A stretch of DNA of 64,000 nucleotides from JALORV01 sp963766365 (lineage in GTDB: Bacteria; Pseudomonadota; Gammaproteobacteria; Burkholderiales; Burkholderiaceae_F). Under the pieces are notes generated by a model that saw only the letters and a list, made by a program, of their open reading frames with translations, was not told the origin of the DNA and made no database searches. The stretch covers positions 62,001-126,000 of the forward strand of contig CAVXZK010000006.1 in assembly GCA_963766365.1 (NCBI GenBank). Direction: 5' to 3'. Both the position numbers and the translations under genes were made by a program. This document shows, in pieces, positions 1 through 8,472 of the stretch; the first letter of the stretch is position 1; every line of letters begins with the position of its first letter.

Positions 1-652
1 AAAAACTTATTCTGCTGAAATAGTATGATCTTACCTGAAAATTAATAAAATTGGACAGGATAACAGGATAAACAGGATAAAATTTATTAATTGATTCAAT
101 AAATTGAATGAAAATTCTTTAAAAAAAGAAATTAGAACTTTATTTTAAAATTTAATGCTGTATATCTTGTCCCAAAGGGACCCCTTGGGGGTTCTCCTGT
201 CCAAAACATTAAACCTCGATAAGACAATACACGTTATTAATGAGTAAGTGATCCGCTACTATTAATTTGCCAGGTATATTCTCCCAGACACCTCGAATCC
301 TTTTCAAAAGTAATTCAAGTGATCAAATACTTATTTCTCCGTCCGGCAGAAACAGGAGGCTTTGATACGGATATCGGAACGTATCCAGGATTTGTCAAAG
401 CGCGCCTGCATTTATTCCTGGTGTGTACTTTCCCCAATCTTTGATTGTTAATTCCGGCCAAATTAGTTATATTTATCACAAGCATATTTGACAATATTCC
501 GCATATCTATTTAGTCCGTAATTTGAAGAACGATAAGTTTTGAGCTGGAGATTCTAACGCATTAGAGTCTCTTTGAACCAGAAGTTTTACTCAATTTAAA
601 CCAAAATTGCACAAAACAATTTCTGACTTTTGAAAAATGGAGGATTCTGCCC
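1..652. other. Intergenic region with short repeats
   Basis: AT-rich stretch with no convincing gene. It holds a three-fold 9-base repeat near 53-83, and an imperfect GC hairpin around 171-190 (CCCAAAGG followed by CCTTGGG). The promoter of the gene at 653 should lie in the last 150 bases, but I cannot place it with confidence. The ribosome binding site of that gene is GGAGGA at 639-644. Confidence 0.6.
53..83 (+). repeat. Three-fold ACAGGATAA short tandem repeat
   Basis: Three successive copies of a 9-base word (ACAGGATAA and close variants). A second, slightly diverged array of the same word lies at 2113-2143, so the two arrays flank the gene at 653-2083. The copies differ by A-to-G changes, which suggests an old dispersed intergenic repeat family rather than a recent duplication. 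Confidence 0.7.
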
Positions 653-2083
653 ATGATCTCAAGAAAAGTATCTATTGATCTGCACCCTTTTATCTGGATA
701 TGGTTTTGCTCATTATTATTCATCGAAGCATCCGGTGCACAGAATTTTCAATTTAGCGCTGATTCTGTAATCACAATCGCAAATATGGCTCCTGCCATGG
801 TGTGTGCTGATTTTAACGGGGATCTTGCTCCGGATCTGGCCGTGGCCATTGATTATGCTGCGATCCAAAATCCGGTCGCCATTTTTCTTAATGATGGAAA
901 CGGAATAATTGCCACCTCTCCTGACTCGGTTTATGCGAATAGCCAACCGGTAAAAGGAATTGCTGCCGGTGATCTCAATAATGATCAAATACCCGATCTG
1001 GCCAGTTCCAGGTACCAGGACTCGACGATTTCAATACTGATCGGGAAAGGGGATGGAACCTTCAGCACCGCCAGTCCCCTCGAAGTTCCATCAAAGCCAG
1101 GTCCGCTGGTGATTGCGGATTTTAATCGGGATGAGAACAACGATTTAGCCGTTATTTCCCAATTTGGATTTTTATTTATTTACCCGGGAAACGGCGACGG
1201 GACTTTTTTATCTCCCGAAACCTACCTCAGCGGGGGCACGTCGATTGATATTGAAGTGTGCGAACTAAATAATGATGCATATCCCGATCTGCTCATTGGG
1301 ATCGGAAATACCCAATCCATGTCACTTTTGCTCAACGATGGTTCGGGCAATTTTGATCAACGGACTGTAATCCATACCTATCGTACCCCGTGGTACCCCA
1401 ATGTGGGACATTTTAATTCCGACACGATACCTGACATCGCTGTCGGCAGCGGGAGTTGGGATTATGACAATATTTTTATTTTTATTGGGGATTCGGTTGG
1501 CAAGTTTGCCTGTGTCGATACGGCAAGTCCCTGCCTTAATGTGCGCGATATGGTCGTAGACGATTTTAATGATGATGGAAAAGACGATCTTCTGGTTGGA
1601 GATCGCGACGGTATTTATATCCTCCAAATCGATGACCAGGGCAACTTTATGTCTACCGATACGATTGACCGGTTGGATTATTATCAAACTTCGATGACCC
1701 AGTCAGCGGACATTGACGGTAACGGTCGGGCCGATCTGATCATCGGAAGAGACGGTCAGGTTTCTATCTATTATAATCAGGAACCTTCTTCTTCGCTAGA
1801 GTGGGAAGAGCAAATCGTTCAAGCGTTCGAATTATTACAGAATTATCCCAATCCCTTTAACCCCCGGACAATCATCAGTTGGAAGTTGGCAGTTGGCAGC
1901 AAAGTTGATTTAAGTATTTATAATGTACTGGGACAAAAAGTAGCCACCCTAATTTCCGAAAAACAGCCGGCGGGATCTTACAAAGTGGAGTGGGATGCCA
2001 GCGGTTTAACCAGCGGCATCTACTTTTATCGACTTACTGCCGGAGACTTATCCTGGACACGTAAAATGATTTATCTGCGATAG
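653..2083 (+). CDS. Secreted FG-GAP/VCBS repeat protein with C-terminal sorting domain
   Basis: 476 residues. A signal peptide (about residues 1-29, ending ...EASGAQ) is followed by about seven repeats of the form DFNxDxxPDLAV...LGxGDGTF, spaced about 45-55 residues apart. These are FG-GAP/VCBS blades with Asp-rich calcium-binding loops that normally build a beta-propeller. From about residue 394 comes a C-terminal sorting domain (LLQNYPNPFNPRTIISW ... LGQKVATL ... GIYFYRL) as used by type IX secretion in FCB-group bacteria. The protein is therefore probably exported across the outer membrane and anchored or released. The start is supported by GGAGGA eight bases upstream. The gene stands alone, so no ligand or partner can be inferred. 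Family assignment is firm; function is unknown. Confidence 0.88.
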   Translation: MISRKVSIDLHPFIWIWFCSLLFIEASGAQNFQFSADSVITIANMAPAMVCADFNGDLAPDLAVAIDYAAIQNPVAIFLNDGNGIIATSPDSVYANSQPVKGIAAGDLNNDQIPDLASSRYQDSTISILIGKGDGTFSTASPLEVPSKPGPLVIADFNRDENNDLAVISQFGFLFIYPGNGDGTFLSPETYLSGGTSIDIEVCELNNDAYPDLLIGIGNTQSMSLLLNDGSGNFDQRTVIHTYRTPWYPNVGHFNSDTIPDIAVGSGSWDYDNIFIFIGDSVGKFACVDTASPCLNVRDMVVDDFNDDGKDDLLVGDRDGIYILQIDDQGNFMSTDTIDRLDYYQTSMTQSADIDGNGRADLIIGRDGQVSIYYNQEPSSSLEWEEQIVQAFELLQNYPNPFNPRTIISWKLAVGSKVDLSIYNVLGQKVATLISEKQPAGSYKVEWDASGLTSGIYFYRLTAGDLSWTRKMIYLR

Positions 2084-2112
2084 TCGCGGGAGACCGGCGA
2101 AATAAAAAAATG

Positions 2113-2143
2113 TTACAGGATAACGGGATAAACGGGATAAGAA
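2113..2143 (+). repeat. Second ACAGGATAA/ACGGGATAA array
   Basis: Three copies of the 9-base word seen at 53-83, here with two copies reading ACGGGATAA. It lies 30 bases after the stop of the FG-GAP gene. The rest of 2084-2390 shows no gene that I can support. Confidence 0.65.
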
Positions 2144-2390
2144 AGCAACAACAAACACATTAAAAGTCGCAAATTCCTGATCCTGACTACAGATAAAATA
2201 TTACAAAGCATAAAATCATCCCAGTGACCAGTGCAGCGTCCTGATTTGGTATTTGGATCTTCTTCAACGGACTCCTTCGTCGCTGTTTGTCTGGAAATTG
2301 GGATTCGGCATTTAAGATTTATAGGTATTTTAAAATTTATTCTATGACCCAATTTTCTACTTGCAATTTGAAAACTTAGAATTTATATTT

Positions 2391-2418
2391 TATACGTTTG
2401 AAACATTCCAAACGTATA
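2391..2418. promoter_or_regulatory. 28-bp palindrome, likely operator of the adjacent regulator
   Basis: TATACGTTTG at 2391-2400 and its perfect reverse complement CAAACGTATA at 2409-2418 are separated by 8 bases. The palindrome ends five bases before the ATG at 2424. No Shine-Dalgarno sequence fits between them, so the transcript may be leaderless or nearly so, and a protein bound here would block transcription. Position and symmetry suggest an autoregulatory operator for the winged-helix regulator; that binding is inferred, not shown. Confidence 0.6.
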
Positions 2419-2423
2419 AAATA

Positions 2424-2903
2424 ATGACCGCTTCAGAAGTCAAACAGGAATTTATTCAGGATTACGGAGAGGCTTACCAGTCGTTTGGCCTTCCCAAGCT
2501 GATGGGGCGTATTGTCGGTTTGATGCTGTACCATCGCAAACCCCTGAGTCTTCCGGAAATCACCAGCGAGCTCAATGTCAGTAAAGGGCCGGTGAGTCAG
2601 ATCACCAAACGACTGCTTGATCATAACCTGATTAAATCCGTCTGGGTTCCCGGCGACCGTAAAAATTATTATCAGATCATTCCCGATATCTTTGGCAGTG
2701 CCTTCAATAATATTATAAGATCCCAAAAACGCAATCTGCAACTGGCCAGAAAATACCAGGATATACAAAAAAAATATCCGCAGGCTTCAATTGAATCCTT
2801 CAGAACAAGTGTCGATAAAATGGCTGAATTTTATGAATCCATGATCGAGCATTTTAACATCTTTTACAAAGAATGGACCGCTCGCGAAAAACAAAACGAA
2901 TAA
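2424..2903 (+). CDS. GbsR/MarR-like winged-helix transcriptional regulator
   Basis: 159 residues from the ATG at 2424; an upstream in-frame start at 2361 would place the palindrome inside the gene and is less likely. The central part (GLPKLMGRIVGLMLYHRKP, then LSLPEITSELNVSKGPVSQ, then LIKSVWVPGDRKNYYQI) is a MarR-type winged helix of the GbsR subgroup, with a recognition helix rich in Ser/Lys and a wing ending in GDRKNYY. The C-terminal half is helical and probably mediates dimerisation. GbsR relatives control osmoprotectant or transport genes; here the neighbours suggest control of the acyl-CoA/lipid cluster that starts 86 bases downstream. The palindrome at its own start suggests autoregulation. 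The effector is unknown. Confidence 0.8.
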   Translation: MTASEVKQEFIQDYGEAYQSFGLPKLMGRIVGLMLYHRKPLSLPEITSELNVSKGPVSQITKRLLDHNLIKSVWVPGDRKNYYQIIPDIFGSAFNNIIRSQKRNLQLARKYQDIQKKYPQASIESFRTSVDKMAEFYESMIEHFNIFYKEWTAREKQNE

Positions 2904-2989
2904 ACAGCCAATCATTCAAATGACGAAACAGTTTTTGGTCAATAATACAATAGTGAAAAATAGATGCAAAACTTATAGCCGGAGATCAT

Positions 2990-3734
2990 ATGAAGCGCCT
3001 TGAAAATAAAGTAGCCGTTATTACCGGCGGAGCTTCCGGTATCGGTGAAGCAACCGCAAGAAAGTTTATCGCCGAAGGGGCCGCTGTTTCTATCTGGGAT
3101 CTGAATGATCAGCGTGGTCAAAAATTGTCTATCGAATTATCCGCCCAGGGTGCCCGATGTGAATTCAGAAAGGTCAACGTTGTTTCGTTGGCAGATGCAA
3201 CAGAACAGGCTACCGGGGTTAAAAAAACGTTTGGTAGAATCGATATTCTGATCAACAATGCAGGCATCACACGGGACGCTACCCTGCTAAAAATGTCAGA
3301 GGAACAATGGGATCAGGTTATCGACATCAATTTAAAAGGGGTTTTTAATTGTGCCCGGGCCATAGCCCCGGTTATGGCCGAACAGGGGTCCGGTGTGATC
3401 ATCAATACCAGTTCCGTTGTCGGTATCTATGGAAATTTTGGACAAACCAATTATGTCGCGTCAAAATCGGGCGTCATCGGAATGACCCGGGTGTGGGCAC
3501 GGGAGCTTGGGCGAAAAGGCATCAGAGTCAATGCGGTTGCACCCGGTTTTATTGCCACGGATATGATGAAAACGGTACCGGAAAAAATCCTTATGGCATT
3601 ATCAGATAAAACCCCGCTGGGGCGGCTCGGTCAGCCGGACGATATCGCCAACGCCTATGTTTTTCTTGCTATCCGATGACGCGGCATTTATTACCGGTGC
3701 GGTAATAAGTGTAGATGGTGGGCTGATCTCCTGA
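2990..3734 (+). CDS. FabG-like short-chain dehydrogenase/reductase, frameshifted near the end
   Basis: A classical SDR. The NAD(P)-binding motif TGGASGIG is at residues 12-19, NNAG at 89-92, and the catalytic Ser about 142, Tyr155 and Lys159 (NYVASKS). It resembles 3-oxoacyl-ACP/CoA reductases. The original frame stops at 3679 with ...YVFLAIR, but one base out of frame the sequence continues with the expected family C-terminus (LLSDDAAFITGAVISVDGG) to a TGA at 3732-3734. The whole span is 3n+1 bases, so one extra base near 3,667-3,675 explains it. A sequencing error is more likely than a pseudogene because both sides are well conserved. The start has GGAG upstream. It probably reduces a 3-oxoacyl or related intermediate made by the next gene product. 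Confidence 0.85.
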
Positions 3735-3761
3735 TTTCTGCCATCCACAAACGAGATCAAA

Positions 3762-4751
3762 ATGAAACGAAATGCTAAAATTTTTGCTACCGGTTCCTAT
3801 GCCCCTGAGCAGGTACTAACCAATCAGTATTTTAATGATCTACTGGGTGAAGATGTCGATACCTGGCTGGTTGAGAATCTTACCATCCGGGAACGCCGGT
3901 GGTGCAATGAAGATGAAAGTACCGCCGACCTGGCTGTTCGGGCGGCGGAAAACGCCATTTCCAATGCCGGGTTGACCGCAAATGAAATTGATCTGATCAT
4001 CTTATCAACCGATACACCAGAATATATTTCGCCCAGTACATCCTCTGTTGTGCAGTACCGTCTCGGGGCCAAAAATGCCGGAACGTTTGACATCAATACG
4101 GCCTGCGCCGGTTTCGTTACCGCACTCGACACCGCCGCCAAATATATTATCGCCGATCAGCGATACCGGAACGTTCTGGTGATCGGGGCCTATGCCATGT
4201 CAAAATATCTTGATTTGCAGGATAAGAAAACCGTAACCCTGTTTGCCGATGGTGCCGGTGCAGTTATTTTACAACAGACCAATGAGGACAGGGGATTTCT
4301 GGGTTCCATGCAGGAAACAAAAGGGGAATATCACGACTGGATGGGTATATATGCGGGGGGTACGCATCAACCGGTCGATCAAAAGACACTGCTGAAAAAA
4401 GACCATCTGTTAAAATTTATCCGGAAATTTCCCAAAGAGATAAACCCGGAGACCTGGACAAGAATGATAAAACAGGTGCTTCAGCAAACGAATTTAACGG
4501 CTGCCGATATCGATATGGCCTTTTTTACCCAGATCAATATCAATAGCATCCGAAAAACCCTTGATAATCTCGATCTGAAAATGGATCAGACCCATACGAT
4601 CATGGACCGATATGCTTATACCGGTTCTGCCTGTATTCCGATGGCCCTGGCTGAGGCTGTATTACTGGGGAAACTCCATAAGGACGATCTGGTTGTATTT
4701 ATGGGATCAGGCGGTGGTCTGGCGTTTGCGTGCGCGGCTTTCAGGTGGTAG
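3762..4751 (+). CDS. KAS III-like thiolase-fold enzyme with altered catalytic triad
   Basis: 329 residues with the fold signatures of beta-ketoacyl-ACP synthase III (FabH). The nucleophile is Cys115 in DINTACAGF, and the C-terminal glycine loop is GSGGGLAFA. In FabH the other two active-site residues are His (PHQAN) and Asn (YGNTSAAS). Here the matching segments read FTQIN (Thr256 in place of His) and YAYTGSACIP (Tyr286 in place of Asn). Condensation by decarboxylation of malonyl-ACP normally needs that His and Asn, so this enzyme may do acyl transfer or a non-decarboxylative Claisen reaction instead. It sits 28 bases after the SDR gene and 22 bases before the symporter, in one apparent operon. 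Family assignment is sure; substrate unknown. Confidence 0.85.
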   Translation: MKRNAKIFATGSYAPEQVLTNQYFNDLLGEDVDTWLVENLTIRERRWCNEDESTADLAVRAAENAISNAGLTANEIDLIILSTDTPEYISPSTSSVVQYRLGAKNAGTFDINTACAGFVTALDTAAKYIIADQRYRNVLVIGAYAMSKYLDLQDKKTVTLFADGAGAVILQQTNEDRGFLGSMQETKGEYHDWMGIYAGGTHQPVDQKTLLKKDHLLKFIRKFPKEINPETWTRMIKQVLQQTNLTAADIDMAFFTQININSIRKTLDNLDLKMDQTHTIMDRYAYTGSACIPMALAEAVLLGKLHKDDLVVFMGSGGGLAFACAAFRW

Positions 4752-4773
4752 TATGTAAGCGGAGTGAGATTTT

Positions 4774-6286
4774 ATGGCCGATGTTGCTTCAAATGAATAT
4801 GTGATTGCCGGCTGGATACTTGTACTGGTTTATGTCACCGTGATCATTTTCTTTGTGGTACGCGGCGCCCTCAGGACCAAAAGTATCGCTGACTATGCCA
4901 TTGGAACCATGCCCTTTTCCCCAATCGCAGTAGCTCTGGCATTAGCGGCTTCCATGACAAGTGCGGCAACGTTTATTATAAATCCCGGATTTATTGCACT
5001 CTACGGCTTGAGTGGGGTGCTTTCCTACGCCATCGTATTACCGATAGCGGCGATGATTTCGCTGGTCATATTGACCAAAGGATTCCGCCGCCACGGAAAT
5101 ACGGTAAAAGCGCTCAGCATGGCCCAGTGGATGGGGACACGATATAAAAGCCCGGGATATGCCCTGTTTTTTGCGTTCCTTTCGCTGCTACTGGTCACTT
5201 TCATTGTTTTGATCGTCGTCGGACTCACAAAAGTCCTTTCCAAAACACTAAATCTGAATGAGGTCCCGGTTCTGATCGGAATTGTAGTATTTATCTTCGG
5301 ATATATGATGTTCGGCGGCGCAAACTCCATGGTCTACACCAACACCATTCAGGCTATATTGATGATCATCGTCGCATTTATTCTGCTGGGATCCGGCTAT
5401 GAACATTTCAGCCATGGGGTCCATGGCTTTCTGGATAAACTAAAAGTGATAGACCCTAAACTGATCCAGGCGACCAATGAGAACAGTTTTCTTTTCCGTG
5501 ATTTTTTTGAGATCGTAATCGCCCAGATCATTGTAGGTGTGGCTATCGTCTGCCAGCCACATATCATCACAAAATCCCTGTTACTCAAATCAGACGGGGA
5601 GGTAAATCGCTATCTTATTTTTGCCGTGATAACTGAACTGCTGTTTTTCCTTGTGGTCATTACGGGACTGTATGCCCGGCTCTCCTTCCCCGATCTCACA
5701 GTCAATGGGATGTCACTCAAAATGGATGGTATTATCTCGGCCTATGTCGTTCAGGAATTCCCGGTCTGGATGGGGCTTCTGGTTATACTTGGGCTTGATT
5801 TCTGCAGGTATATCTACGCTTGAGGGCCTTATCCAGGCACTCTCCACGACCGTTACCGCTGATATTATCAAACCGCTGTTCGGCAAACTTTTCCCAAACG
5901 ATTCAGATGGCAGGCGCCGGCGGGAAATCGCGATCAATAAAATGGTCATTGCCCTGCTGGCCATGGTCACAATATATTTGAGTATCGGGCAGTTACTTGC
6001 ACCAAAATTAAGTGTTGCAATATTTGCTCAGAACGGGGTTTATGCTTACTTCGCAGCCGCGTTTGTGCCGATTTTATTTGGTATGTTCATCAAGAATATC
6101 CCGAAAATCGTTCCGGTTTCAGCGTCACTTACGGCAGTAATTGTTCATTTTATCATGTATTATGGCAAACTGGCGGTCCCTTATACCCTGTCTACCGGTG
6201 AGAATCCGGGGGTTGCAGCGGCGATTGCCATTTCAGCATCCCTGCTGTGCGGATTTATTTGGTACTTTGGTCGGTTCAAAAAATGA
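4774..6286 (+). CDS. Sodium:solute symporter (SSS family), frameshifted
   Basis: About 500 residues with roughly 13 hydrophobic segments, typical of the SSS family (relatives of PutP, PanF and acetate permease ActP). The first part runs from 4774, with the conserved SMTSAATFI in the second membrane segment and the SSS-like FGGANSMVYTNTIQA later. The frame breaks near 5,800 (GLDFCRYIYA then stop), and the expected GLISAGISTLEGLIQ follows one base out of frame to the stop at 6286. The span is 3n+1 bases, as for one inserted base. It probably brings an organic acid into the cell using the sodium gradient, feeding the acyl-CoA synthetase encoded ten bases downstream. The substrate is inferred from context only. 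Confidence 0.82.
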
Positions 6287-6295
6287 GGGAAAAAG

Positions 6296-7809
6296 ATGGG
6301 TCCGATTGACACAGACTGGATCAAAAAATGGGCCGTCTATACACCCGGGCGCATGGCTTTTCGTGAATATGATCGCGCCGGGAGTGGACTTACAGGGACT
6401 TCAATCAGCGTGTCAATGCACTGGCATTTCATCTGCAACATGAATATAAGATCAAAAAGAACGACCGTATTGCGGTCTTTTCGAAGAACCGCGCCGAGTA
6501 TGTGTTTTTCTTCTTTGCCTGTATGAAACTGGGCGAGGTCCTAGTGCCTCTGAATTTCCGGCTAATACACCGTGAGATTACCGCCCTGGTTAACAGATGC
6601 CGAACCTCATCTTTTGTTTTATGAGGAGAATCTTGCCGGATATTGGAGGCGGTCGACATGATCAGACACCCGTTTAAAAGCACTTCCTATCGAGAAGTTG
6701 GAACCGTTCCTTTCGGAAAGGCATCGCACTGCATTTGACACCACATACCAACCGCAGTACCTCGGAAGAGGATGTCGTAATGATTCTTTACACATCAGGC
6801 ACCACCGGTATTCCGAAAGGTGCCATGATCAATCACAGGATGCTGTTCTGGAATTCGGTCAACACCGGTTTACGTCTGGACCTTACATCTCGAGATCACA
6901 CCCAGAGTTTTGCCCCATTTTTCCATACGGGTGGCTGGAATGTTCTACTTACCCCATTTGTTCATCATGGCGGTTCCCACACACTGCTATCTTCCTTTGA
7001 CACGTGATCTGATCCTGGAGCTTATGGAAGAGGAGCGGGCACACCCTCTATTTGGGGTTCCTACGATGATGCAGATGATCGCCGGTGCACCCGGGATTGC
7101 AGAGGCGGATCTTTCATCGGTGCGTTATGCCATTGTCGGTGGCTCACCGATGCCTGTACCATCGATCGAAGTCTGGCATAAAAAAGGTATTGCGATCCGT
7201 CAGGGCTATGGATTAACGGAGGTTGGACCAAATTGTTTTTCGTTGCATCAGGATGACGCCATCAGAAAGATCGGATCGATCGGTTTTCCGAATTTTTATA
7301 TTGAGGCGCGTGTCAGAAACGACAGCGGCCGGGACTGTAATACCGATGAAGTTGGAGAACTATGGCTGAAAAGCCCGGTCGTAACACCGGGCTACTGGCG
7401 CAATACCAACGCCACAAAAGAATCCATTACTGACGGTTGGTTTCGCACCGGCGATCTGGTCAGGAAAGATGATGAAGGATATTTCTATGTTGTTGACCGT
7501 AAAAAAAATATGTTCATCAGCGGTGGTGAAAATGTTTATCCGGCAGAAGTGGAAAATTTCTTATATAGCCATCCAGGCGTTAAAGAGGTGGCCGTTATAG
7601 GTATACCGGATCAGAAATGGGGCGAGGTCGGCAAGGCTTACATCGTCTTGAAAGAAAATTCTTCTGCGACAAAAGAGAATCTGGCCAATTTTTGTCTTGG
7701 ACAGATGGCAAAGTACAAAATTCCAAAATATTTTAAATTAGTCGATCATTTGCCCAAAAATGAGGCGGGTAAAATCGACCGGAAGAAACTGGTCGAAGGA
7801 GAACAATAA
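6296..7809 (+). CDS. AMP-forming acyl-CoA synthetase, multiple frameshifts in N-terminal part
   Basis: An ANL-superfamily ligase of about 505 residues that activates a carboxylic acid to its CoA thioester through an acyl-adenylate. The ATP-binding P-loop reads LYTSGTTGIPKGAM (6786-6827). Later motifs are QGYGLTEVGPN (A5), TGDLVRKDDEGYFYVVDRKK (A7-A8 with the hinge Asp), and the catalytic lysine near the end (EAGKIDRKKL). The part from about 7,000 to 7,809 is intact. Between about 6,376 and 7,000 the frame shifts at least five times, with recognisable family sequence in all three frames (REWTYRDFNQRVNAL, LTDAEPHLLFYEENLAG, GIALHLTPHTN). This is an indel hotspot; I think error is more likely than decay, but a true pseudogene cannot be excluded. 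It belongs with the SDR, KAS III-like and symporter genes. Confidence 0.8.
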
Positions 7810-7903
7810 TTAGAAAGCAGATTTAAACCATAGATTTGAAGGATAAATCGTTTCAGCTCTGTGGAATATTGTGAACAATTCCATTAACCAAAGGAGGAAT
7901 AAG

Positions 7904-8398
7904 ATGAAAAAGCTTGTATCAATTCTAATCGTTGTAAGCGGGATGTTGTTGATGGCTTCCTGCTCAGAAGATGATTCATCAACTACACAACCGGTGCCGG
8001 TACCGGAATGGGTCGGGACCTGGTTGAGTGCGGGAGATGACGTTGCGCCCCTCTTGGTCGCCCTTTTCCAGTATGATAGTGTTCGTGTGGAGATGACTCA
8101 GGATTTGATCGTCCGGACACATTCGCATGTGGCTGGTGGTGCCTGGTCAACGGTTGAAGGGACCTACAAGATCACCACATCCGCAGCCGGTTCAGTCCAT
8201 ACGGCTGAATTTTTTTACGCTCCCTTTGATCAGGCGGGTATAATTCAGATCATAGCCGGTACACCAAAAACGATGAAACTGGAAGTCGTTCAGATCAGAC
8301 CGGATATTGGTGCCGTTCCGCGTACACCGGATTCCGGATTTGGCAGTGATGTTGCACTGGGAACCCTGAATATTCAGAATTATGTAAAAGAAGATTAA
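7904..8398 (+). CDS. Small lipoprotein of unknown function
   Basis: 164 residues from the ATG at 7904, chosen because AAAGGAGG lies just upstream. An in-frame upstream start at 7871 would spoil the signal peptide. The N-terminus MKKLVSILIVVSGMLLMASC is a lipoprotein signal with the lipobox LMASC (lipidated Cys20). A Ser/Thr/Pro-rich linker follows, then a domain with WVGTWLSAGDDVAP that looks like a beta-barrel or lipocalin-like repeat of the kind found in small Bacteroidota-type lipoproteins. I do not recognise the family. It lies between the acyl-CoA synthetase and an outer-membrane barrel, followed by its own terminator, so it may serve in the outer membrane with the barrel. Confidence 0.75.
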   Translation: MKKLVSILIVVSGMLLMASCSEDDSSTTQPVPVPEWVGTWLSAGDDVAPLLVALFQYDSVRVEMTQDLIVRTHSHVAGGAWSTVEGTYKITTSAAGSVHTAEFFYAPFDQAGIIQIIAGTPKTMKLEVVQIRPDIGAVPRTPDSGFGSDVALGTLNIQNYVKED

Positions 8399-8406
8399 TG
8401 CTTTTG

Positions 8407-8445
8407 GGGCTGTACCGGAAATAAAAATGATACAGCCCTCTTTTA
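8407..8445 (+). terminator. Rho-independent terminator
   Basis: GGGCTGTA (8407-8414) pairs with TACAGCCC (8431-8438), followed by TCTTTT. It lies nine bases after the lipoprotein stop and before the barrel gene, so it should end or attenuate transcription from the upstream cluster. Confidence 0.65.
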
Positions 8446-8472
8446 ACCTTTAACGAAATCTGGGTTAAAGAC

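Noticed and set aside
53..2143. A CRISPR array suggested by short regular repeats
   Set aside because: The repeats are 9 bases, directly adjacent and without spacers; no cas gene is present in the window.
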